This document shows, piece after piece, positions 17,132 through 26,000 of a DNA stretch of 29,377 nucleotides. How positions within the stretch are numbered: the stretch's first letter is position 1; the number at the start of each line of letters is the position of its first letter. Under the pieces are notes generated by a model, which was not told where the DNA came from, ran no database searches, and worked only from the letters and a program-made list of their open reading frames with translations. A program made the translations under genes and the position numbers. The stretch is from Triparma columacea (lineage: Eukaryota > Sar > Bolidophyceae > Parmales > Triparmaceae): the NCBI GenBank assembly GCA_030267965.1, contig BRYA01001551.1:1-29377 (forward strand). Direction: 5' to 3'.

Positions 17132-18924
17132 TCAGTAAGGCTTCTGCCCGAGCTCGACAAGCTTGAGGATAGCACCTACGACACCCCCCCCGAAGATGCA
17201 AGCAGGGGCAGGGAACTGCGCAGAATTTGGGGAAGGTGACGGGTGAGGGAAAGGGACGAGAAGAATCTTGAGCCCGAGATGAAAAAAATTGAAGCAAACC
17301 CCCAAGGAGAGAAGAGTGAGCCGACGAACTGTGCCTGCAAAGTCACCAAGTCAAACCACGATACGACATCCAAGCACTCCTCCGCCTCGTTCGCTTCGCC
17401 TCGTAGTTCCCTCACCTTGTAGACAAGCGCCATGCTCCCAGCGACGCAGAACGCCGCCGCGGAAGCCGCGTTAGCGACTGCGCTCTGCCACATGAGTATG
17501 CACGCCGCGAATATGAACCCGATTGCGGTTGAGTTAAGGCCGACGAGGACGGCCTTGAACCAGGCCGTCTGGCGGAGGGTGGCCCAGAAGGGCATCATGG
17601 CGAAGATCAGGATGACGCCGGGGCCGAAGAGGCCGATGTAAGCGACGAGGGCGCCGCCGACGCCGAGGTAAGCGCCACCGACAAAGGAGGAGAAGTTGAA
17701 CAGGGGTCCGGGGAGGGACTGGGCGAGGGCGAAACCCTGATAGAAGGTGTCCTGGGGGAAAGGGGGTGGGTGGGGTAGGGGGGGGAGCGGTCAGTTTCAA
17801 GCATATAAATAATTTTTTTTGGCCCCCTAACATAGTTGCTCACCTTGGAGATCCACCCAGTGTCAACGACCTCTCCGTAGAGCATGGGGAGCACAACCTG
17901 CCCCCCCCCGAAGATGATAGACCCGACACGATACATGCACTCGAAGAGCGGGAGGTATCCTCCTGTGTTGAAGCTGTCGTTATTGGAGCGGTAAATGAGG
18001 CAGGCGGCGAGGAGGAGGGCCCAGAAGACAAAGATGGCAAAGCCAACCCAGAGGGGAATACCGATCCTCCTGAACGTGAGGTCGTTGTCGGCGTCCCAGC
18101 CGGAGGAGGCTCCCTTGTAGGTTCCAATGGGGTTGGAACGCTTGGAGTCAACGAGGGTGAAGAGAGACCCGAGGATGAGGAGGAGGGGATAGACCTGTGG
18201 TGGTTGGGAGGGGTTGGGAGCGGGGTAAGGGAGTGGGAGATAAAGATGGGGACAAAAAGACACAATTTCTTACCCACTGGCAGACACCCTTGTCGATGGT
18301 CTCGTCGCCGGCGATGATCACGGAGACGACGCAAGAGATTAAAGCCATAGTAGCTCCGAGCTGCGAAAAGCGAAGGGGGGGGCGGAGTGAAGGGACGAAC
18401 AAAGTTAGTCTCGCTTGATCTCACTTAGTGCCTTTCTTCTGAAACAAATCCAATGTTACCTTGTCGAGCTTTCCTGAGAAGCCGTATGCGGCCTTGAATA
18501 GGAGAGCAATCGCAGCGGGGGCAAGACCAGCCAAGAAGAAGGGAGGGTCGTTGGGGTCGAGGACGGAGGTGGAGAGGACGCCGCACACCGTGCACACAAT
18601 CAGGCCAGGGAGGTTCCACATGAAGAGGGCAACGCAGCCGCCGATAGGTCCAGCCCGGGAGGTCGCGCAGGACACGACGAGCTGGGTGGAGGTGGGCCCA
18701 GGAAGGCCCTGGCCAATGGCGAAGAGCTCAGTGAACTCATCCTCGCCCATCCAGTTGTGCTTGATGACGAGGTGATCCCTGAGGATGGCAATGTGGGCCT
18801 GGGGACCTCCAAAAGCGACGAAACCGAGGGGGTAGAACGTGTGGATCACATCCCAAAGGCGAGTCATGAAGGGCTCGTCCGTGACGGTGGCTGTGACAGC
18901 GGAGGTATCAACCATCTTCTGCAT
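17132..18924 (-). CDS. chrA: chromate ion transporter (CHR/ChrA family), bidomain (5 exons, 440 aa)
   Basis: Polytopic membrane protein of the CHR superfamily, which in bacteria exports chromate; the natural anion in algae is not established. Minus-strand exons are 18924-18460, 18360-18274, 18194-17844, 17751-17416 and 17215-17132, all phase 0 (1323 nt). The N-terminal half carries LGFVAFGGPQAHIA (33-46), EDEFTELFAIGQGLPGPTS and the paired helices after it; the C-terminal half repeats the pattern with GSIIFGGGQVVLP and ALAQSLPGPLFNFSSFVGG. This is the antiparallel two-domain architecture of long-chain CHR proteins. The donor of exon 1 was set at GACAAG|GTAACA, because reading on to the GTGAG nearer the stop breaks the frame. 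The last exon (28 codons) ends FPAPACIFGGG...QKPY. No targeting peptide is clear; the first 25 residues are hydrophilic. Confidence 0.92.
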
Positions 18925-19432
18925 GGCAGAATCTGGATGGTGTGGGGGGGGGGGGGGTTGGTGGTGATCACATCAGAAATTCAAGCAAACCGACGAATTC
19001 TCGTCTCTCAGGCACTTCAGTAGCCTAGAGCCGCATTAAAAGCCTTTCAGCCATCTATAAAGTCTTTCCAACCATTTTGATGAGTTGGCACTCGATGGTT
19101 TTGTTCATTTTTTACTCCTCAGCAACAAACTCTAAAGCAGGATAGCCCATCAAAGAACTCACCCTTTGCCATCTGAAGCGATCGAAGGAGAGGGGGAAAG
19201 GGAAGGTGAGTAAATCAGAAATAGCAATGGATTCATAGATTCGTCGAACCGGATGTGGAGTTATTTTATCAACTAGCAGTACTTCTTTCGCAGCATAGAC
19301 TTCGGAGCACATCATGAGCATAGAAAGCAGAATCGATAATTGAGAGATGAATATGATGTCAGATGAAGGAGGAAACTTACTTTTCTTATTTTGTGGTGCG
19401 TCCGACTTTGAGATTTTTGGGGAAAAGGGTTT
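18925..19432. promoter_or_regulatory. divergent intergenic region chrA / BBE-type oxidase
   Basis: About 510 bp between divergent start codons. A run of G at 18945-18957 lies close to chrA. An open frame of 69 codons on the minus strand (19112-19321) has no recognisable features, so it is not called. No RNA gene or strong repeat was seen. Confidence 0.4.
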
Positions 19433-21280
19433 ATGTTAAAATTCCTTCTACTACTCGTTTTTACCGTCGGAATCCACGCTAAGTGTTATCCGTCTGATGA
19501 TAGTTGCTTCCCTGGGGCTGAAGACTTCAAGGATTTAGAGAATAGGTAAGTGCCAAGTATTGCCCCGCAGCTCAGGAACCGCAACAGGCTAATGAATGGG
19601 TTGAGAGGGAGGCTGCACCGCTACCTTGCCGACTTCTCCTCCCTCCCCCTCTCTCCCTAACCCACCCCGTCTCATTTTACCACCAACCAGACTCAGCTCC
19701 TCCTTGGTTTACCCCAAGAATGTCGTCGAGTGGTTAGGCATTGGCCCGGCATCCCTGCACAACGGCAGGCTCGATACAAACCACGTGCCTTACGTCGCCA
19801 CATTTGCGAATACCCCTGACGATGTTAAGGAAGTGATGAAGTTTGTTAGTAAGTTTGACCTCCTCTTCTCCGTGAAGTCGACTGGGCATTGCTACTCCGG
19901 AAACTGCATGTCGCAGGACAGCTTCCACCTTGATCTCACAAAAATGAAAAACATTTCATTCGATGAGGCTTCCTACACAATCACGATCGAACCTGGAAGC
20001 AATTTTGATGCCCTCTACGCCCTAAACGAGAAGACAGGAACGCAGTCTGTCGGGGGCATGTGCGGGACGGTGGGTCCCGTGGGTTTCTCCCTTGGTGGAG
20101 GCCACGGCCCCCTGATTAGAAGCTACGGTCTCGGCGCAGATCAGATCGTATCGGTTGACATGATTCTTTCGAATGGCGAACCAGTGACAGTCACCGAGGA
20201 GTCCGATAGGGATCTCTTCTGGGCTCTGAGGGGAGGAGGGGGGGGTACCTTCGGAGTGGTCACCTCCATGACGCTCAAAACCTACGAAGCACCAAAGCAA
20301 CTCATCTCTTACAGCTGCAACTATCCTTTGAAGACGACCTCGGACGAAACCCTTGGCGAGGAACTTCTCGGAAGGTGGTGGTCAGAGATTATGCCAAGCC
20401 TCGCCAAGGAATGGTCTTTCTTCTCCATCCTCCTCCCCCAGCCCATCCCAACCGAGATGAACATTCCCGAATTTGACAAGAAAACCATGACAGGGTTGGC
20501 CTCCTTGGAGGGTCTCTACAACGGCGCCGACTTCAGCGAGGCAGCCAGGGCTCTTCAGAACCTCGTCGGTCTTGCCCCTGAGCATCAGATGAGGTGAGAC
20601 GGTGGACGTATCGTATCCTCTCCTGCGGCATCCTGTATTTAAATTTTCTCACCTCTCGCTAAAACCTCCCAGCTGCTCATTCGCCAACCATACCTCCTTG
20701 AAGGCGTGGCATGACACGAGATGGTTCGGAAAGGTGAGCGCCCGCCAAGCGACAAAAAGAGGGCAATTACCAACTCACCCACACACTCACTCGCCACGCT
20801 TAGGTCCCCGTCAAAACGCGCAACTATATGGCCACTTCTTTCGCGCAGCAGGGATTTGACGGCGAAAAGGTCGCAAAAATCGCCATAGAGGCCATCATTA
20901 ACAGCGAAAACATGATGTCCAGCTTTTTTGGCATCCAGACGGGAGGAGCGGTGGAGGAAGGGAGCGAGGGCTCCGCTGTTTCCGACACCTTCAGGGGCAG
21001 TGTGATGCTCCTAGAAACTGATGCTAACTGGATAACCAAGATGAACGACGAGAAGGAGATCAATTGGACTAAGGGGGTAGGGGACGACGTTCACAACTTG
21101 GACGACTTCAAGGGAGCCTACGTCAACGAGCCCGATCCTCAGATCGAAGACTTTGAAGACAGGTTCTGGGGAGACAAGTTCGAAAAGCTACAGGAAATCA
21201 AGCGAAGGGTGGACGTCTCCGACACTTTTTGGCAGTGGCAGGGAGTATATTCGAAGGAGAAGCCAACAAACCCTCAGTAA
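19433..21280 (+). CDS. secreted FAD-linked oxidase, berberine-bridge-enzyme type (4 exons, 517 aa)
   Basis: Flavoprotein oxidase with PCMH-type FAD domain and C-terminal BBE segment. Exons are 19433-19545, 19691-20593, 20673-20733 and 20804-21280 (1554 nt in frame). A signal peptide (1-16) precedes CYPSDDSCFP. The FAD domain shows VKSTGHCYSGN with His104 and GGMCGTVGPVGFSLGGGHG with Cys162, matching the histidyl and cysteinyl attachment sites of bicovalently flavinylated oxidases, then LGADQIVSVDMILSNG and FWALRGGGGGTFGVVTS. The C-terminus AYVNEPD...FWGDKFEKLQEIKRRVDVSDTFWQWQGV corresponds to the BBE domain (normally NY.DP.NFF). Relatives oxidise carbohydrates, alkaloids or other alcohols; the substrate here is unknown. 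The stop is a TAA inside a donor-like CA|GTAAGT, so an extra 3' exon is possible but not needed. Confidence 0.93.
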
Positions 21281-21568
21281 GTACAAGCTATTTTGCGCAC
21301 AAAGGGGAGAATGGTTTGAAAAGAACAACAGTACGGTAGAGTTTGATTGAAGGCGGCCCTTTGGGTTCTAGCGGTGAGTGCGAAGGTGGGGTAGGAGGGT
21401 ACGAGGGAGGCTTCAGACTTTTGACCTCACACCCCCCCCTTTCTTCTCGCAGCGTCGCGACCCCGTCAAGTTCTGTGTTTCGCCCCCCGGTGGCAATAAG
21501 TGCGTTTTCCCGTTGTGGATCCCACGCGGAATAATAAACGAAATATCACTGTGCAAAAAACGAATCTT
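21281..21568. other. convergent spacer BBE oxidase / thioesterase
   Basis: 288 bp between convergent stops. It contains donor-like GGTGAGTGCG (about 21372) and an acceptor-like CTTCTCGCAG (about 21452), followed by an open stretch. These may be 3'-UTR splice sites or an alternative last exon of the oxidase; no frame joins convincingly. Confidence 0.4.
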
Positions 21569-22548
21569 TTATCCCATGTCAAATTCAAAATCTTCGAAAT
21601 CACGAAAGTGGCCATGAACCACAACCCTACCACCTCCCCCCTTGACAACGCAATCAACTGCCTTTTCATTACCATCAAGGAGGCGACAAATTTTTGTCGT
21701 TTCTCCAATCATGCCTGGAGAAAGATAATTGAATGTCGCCAATGTCGGCCTGCTCCCCTTCAAATCATTCTCGACGAGCCCGCTCGTCGTAAGACTTGCC
21801 AAAGCTGCGTGATCAACGTGGTCACCAAAATTGAGATCTGAAGCAGATATGACGCGCTCCTCCAAGGCTCGAACGTTGGAATCAGAGAAGTCAAGCCCTC
21901 TAGCGCTACCGCCCCCCGACTCTACATACGCTCTCAATCCCTCCACGAGCTCATCAGTCTCGTCGCACTCAAAAGACGTACTGAGCGTCCTCAATCTCTC
22001 CAAGACCTCCCTCTCTTCATCTCTGAATTTGAGTGGGCGATGGGTCTGCGAGTCGCATCTTATAAATGTTCGCTGTCCCACTGCAATAGTATTGAGCCCC
22101 CCTTCGACTTGGAGTGCGATGGAGTGCGCCCATGTCAATGATGACCCACCAACCTGCGTGGAAAGGATTACAAAATTATCAGGTGAGCTATCGGAAATTC
22201 GAGCTATCTCACGGCGCCACACATTACCTTCTGGAGATTCAGCTGCGAAACTAACGGCATGTTGTGGTTTTCTATGATATACTTCCCGAGGTTCTCCACT
22301 TCCTTCGGCCTCACAAGCTTGACAGACTGTGTTGCGCAAAATGACTCAGTTTGCTGCGGGACCTTAACTCCATCCTGCCATTCCACAAGCCCTTCGGCAT
22401 CGCCCCCCTTCCAATAGTTCTGAGGCATATATTTTGATTTTTGGAGAATGTCGTCGAATAGGGTCAGGACAGTCGGCAGGTGAAGGAAGTGTGAGGAGGC
22501 AATGTCGGAGAGACGAAGCGTCGGAAACATACTCCTAATTGCGGGCAT
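21569..22548 (-). CDS. double-hotdog acyl thioesterase-like protein (2 exons, 301 aa)
   Basis: Probably hydrolyses acyl-CoA or acyl-ACP thioesters. Minus-strand exons are 22548-22228 and 22153-21569, phase 0 (donor AAG|GTAATG, acceptor CCACGCAG|GTTGG). Two hotdog repeats are visible. The first is an N-terminal strand-helix unit TLRLSDIASSHFLHLPTVLTLFDDIL, with VGGSSLTWAHSIAL...TIAVGQRTFIRCDSQTHRPLKF giving the 4HBT-like 'vG.sS.t....v......iA.g...fv.vD..t.rp..~' pattern. The second has SASDLNFGDHVDHAALASLTTSGLVEN followed by TLATFNYLSPGMIGE, matching 'D.d..gHVnna.y......' plus the central strand. FGDHVDHAAL replaces the classic GHVNNA motif, so an Asp/His catalytic arrangement is plausible. 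No targeting peptide. Family is inferred from pattern only. Confidence 0.7.
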
Positions 22549-23094
22549 TGGTTCTCAATTTTCGGTGTTCTAAGGATCGATGTGTCCTAATTCCCATTTA
22601 ATGATCCCCAATTGTAGGGTCCGACTGGGGGCTGGACTGGGGTTCTCATAGATTTTACTTACACTGTGATACACCGTTCGTAAAATTGGTGAGTTGAAGT
22701 GGAATATAGAGGTATATACTTGAGTATTTATGAGGGTGCACATAAGCGTAGATAATCTCTGAGATGCTTGCCAGGCCCCGACCGAGGAGTCGGGGCGAGG
22801 CCCTTTATTTGAAAGCAGGACGTTCTTGTAGTGAATTTTGAAGACCTAAGTTGTTGCTCTCGGAGTAGAGCGTGCGTTTGGGTGTTGTGGATTTTGACGT
22901 GTCACTTATTTGAGCGAATTTGGGCATCCCATGGCAGTTGTACGGGCAGTTAGGACAGGGGGTCAAGCTGACAAGTCTTGGAACTGGGGACGAAATTGCA
23001 CGAAATGCCCAACTAGCCCAATATTAACACCGTCCTGCTCCTTCCTTCGCACTTACGCACCTTATACAGCAAGAAAAACCATTTGGGTGTCAAA
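22549..23094. promoter_or_regulatory. divergent intergenic region thioesterase / START-XKR gene
   Basis: About 545 bp between divergent starts. A perfect 8-bp hairpin GCCCCGAC-CGAGGA-GTCGGGGC lies at 22775-22796. On the right, a donor-like GTGAGT (about 22689) and an acceptor-like CCTTATACAG (ending 23070) could bound a leader intron of the big gene. No ORF or tRNA was seen. Confidence 0.45.
22775..22796. other. perfect GC-rich inverted repeat
   Basis: Arms GCCCCGAC (22775-22782) and GTCGGGGC (22789-22796) with a 6-nt loop CGAGGA. The flanks AGGC and GAGGCC extend the symmetry imperfectly. It lies about 230 bp upstream of the thioesterase start and 300 bp upstream of the large gene. Confidence 0.7.
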
Positions 23095-26000
23095 ATGAGC
23101 ACTAAGGACAGCACCCAGCAGGAGGACCAGCACATTGTAGCCTGCAGCGACGTAGAGAATGGCCTCCAGGACCTTGGAAAAAGCATCGACTTTGCCAGCG
23201 AGGCAAACGAGGCGACATTTGGTGCTCCTGAAGATGTTATTGATTCTATCAACGACAATAATATGGAGAATGGACAGGTTATTCGCGTCGACGATCCTCC
23301 TGACGGCCTTGGTGGCAACGAAAATTTGATGGAGGAAGAGGAAAAAGCCGAGGGAAACAAAGGGTCCCTCGTAGACATCCAGACTGATGAGGAGATTGAC
23401 AGAGCTGCGCTAGAGGCGCTCACCAAAATAATTAGGAACGAGCCACAAGATTACACCGAGGAGGAGAAGCAGGCCATCAGGAAGGGGATGGAGTTCTACG
23501 AGAAGTGCAAGGAAGGGAGGAATTTTGATGAACTGAAGAGCCCTGATGAGAGGGTCAAGGCAAAGTTTGTACATATAGAAGGAGACACACATGGAGTACT
23601 TCTTTGTGAAGCTGTTTTGGATGCACCTGTTGAAGAATGTACTGCATATGACTTTATCAAGGACAGCAGAAAGAGGCAAGCTGACCTGAAAAATAAGAAC
23701 ATTGTCAAACAACATGTGAGGAGGATAAACAATCACTCGCAGCTCTATTTGCGAATCCAGAATTTGGGAGTTGGATTCGCTCTCAGAGAAGGACACAGCA
23801 AAATAATCTGGAAAAAGGAGGGAGATAAGGCATGGATTATCTACGAAGATACAACTGAGCTGATGGATGACATGCCACTTGGAAGACGTAATATTCTAAT
23901 TTCATTCCAGACAACTTGGTTGTTTGAAAGCTTGGAGAACCGGGGGACAATCAAACAAACACTTGCCTCTTATGCTTCAAGATACGACATTAAGGGAGCT
24001 GTGCCAGTCTGGTTGATGAATAGACTGGCAATTAAGACAGCCAGTAATATGATTCACATAAGGAGGAGGTTTGACAAGAGCAAAGAGATTGACGCCTTCA
24101 AGAGACAGCAGATCATTGCTAAGTTTGAGGAGATTGCAATTGAGGGAGCACCAGGGATTGAAAGTCACTTTGACGAGATTGACGGAGCTCAAGAGATCAG
24201 TAGTGGGTTGACTGGGCAGACATTGATAAAGGCAGAGAAAGCAATGGGTTGGGGGAAGACTTCAATAACTGCGAGAGCATCTCACAAGGAAGTTGCAGCA
24301 TTCTTCTGGGACCTTAAAAGTGGTGTTGACTCCCAGCTCGAGCTTCACAGAGTCAACAACACGACTCTTGTAGTAACAGTTGAACACAAAGGACATTTCA
24401 CTGCTGCAAAGTTTTGCAAGGTAGACCAGAACAAGACGGAGGTTGTATTGGCGACTAGACAGGAGGATTTAGGAAAAGCTTCCAGCAAACAGAGTGTAAT
24501 CAAGCACCTGAGCAGGGCAACTGAAGCTGCTTACTACTTCGACAATCTGCTCAAGAGCACTGAAGCAGGGGAACAGGATGGGAGGAGGTTTGGAGAGCAG
24601 CTGATGGAGAGAGTGAACAAAAGGAAAGTTGGGGACAGTAAAGTAGAGGTAGTGAGGGACTTTATTGCTGCCAATAGGGCACTGAGAGAGATTTCAGAGC
24701 AGCATGGTTTCATGAGAACTATGCTGTATGCCGTGGTTATGAACAAACTTAAAAGGAGAGCAACAAATGAGGGAGAAGATAAGAGTGAGGAGGAAGCCAG
24801 GGGGTGGGAGATTGGGAGTGCAATGACAGCAGTCATGTTGACAACAGCAACTCCTGCTCATGCTGTTGACGAATGGGCGCATCAATTCAATGAAGTGCAA
24901 GAAGTCATGAACGAAAAAGCGTGGTTAAGGCCTATGCTTGAGGAGATAGTTATGAAACTATTCATGAAGTCTACCTTAGGCTTAAAGACAAGGGTCATTA
25001 TTGGTGCTGCAACAAGCATGGTTGATTTGCTGACCGATGTGTATGTGACCTACATGTTTTGGGATGATAAGAAGTATGGGTACTTTAAGGCTTCTCTGTC
25101 AAGTTTAGTGGCGTCAATTGGGTTTCAGATGCTTGCTGTTTGGGGTCAGAATAAAAATTTGGGAATGAAACGTGTGGTACGAGAGTGGATTCCAATCTTG
25201 CTTGGGTACAAGCCTGCAGTTGATGCCTATAGGGTAGCAACTGGAGCAAAGGAAAAGGTTGGGGCTGCAATGGAAACAATGACAGAAATGACAGCTATGA
25301 AAGTTATTGAGATGTTTGCTGAGGCAATCCCTGGTGTGATAATCCAACTTATGGCTATATCAACCAGTGACAAAGAGGTTGGAACTTCAGCATGGCTTTC
25401 AGTTGCAGTGTCAGCAATTACAACAGGCTTTGCCTCTGCAACAATTAGTTATGACTGGGACACAGACCCTGCTAAGAGAGAATGGGCACCAGACTTTTAT
25501 GGTTATATACCAGCAAAAGCAAGCAAGAGAACAGTAGTGTTTGTATTTATGTTGCTCTTGTCAGCAGGAATGCTTCTAATAAGGTGTACAACAATAGTTC
25601 TTCTTGGGTTGATGGGAGGTAGGTGGGTCTATCTCTACATTGGAGCTGACCTTGGTCTGTACTTGTTGGTTAAGATATTGATGGGAGACTTTTGGTACTG
25701 GATGCCTTTTGGGAGTAACATTGAGATTGTGAATAGTTTTTTTTTGAGAGTGATTATAAAGATCGTTGTAGACTTCACTTCAATTGTGCAGTTTAGACAT
25801 CCCAACGAAGTTGGAGGAGCCTATTGGTTATTTGGTCTTCTTTTGACAATGGGAAGCCTCCCAGTGTCAGTATATGTAGCTTCACCTTATGTTGATGAGA
25901 GAGCAATTGATATTGCATCCTCAATTGCGAAGTATTTCATACTGATAACTACCCTATGCTTTGCTGTCTTCTTTTTGAACATTGAGAGGAAGTACCGGCA

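Noticed and set aside
18421..18459. chrA exon 1 running on to the in-frame TGA (ending KKGTK)
   Set aside because: This would truncate the transporter after the first domain. The GACAAG|GTAACA donor instead joins smoothly to the next conserved membrane exon in phase 0.
19112..19321. 69-codon minus-strand frame upstream of chrA
   Set aside because: No family resemblance, no splice link that keeps frame into chrA exon 1, and it sits in a divergent promoter region.
21281..21620. Possible extra last exon of the BBE oxidase (open stretch after CTTCTCGCAG at about 21452, with a Cys/Pro/Gly-rich reading DPVKFCVSPPGGNKC)
   Set aside because: None of the acceptor choices joins the preceding exon in the frame that gives this reading, and the existing stop already follows the complete BBE C-terminus. 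It also would overlap the thioesterase 3' end.
22775..22796. GC hairpin as a rho-independent terminator or tRNA
   Set aside because: Eukaryotic context, no T run directly after the stem, and no tRNA D- or T-arm motifs nearby. No tRNA or rRNA was found anywhere in the window.
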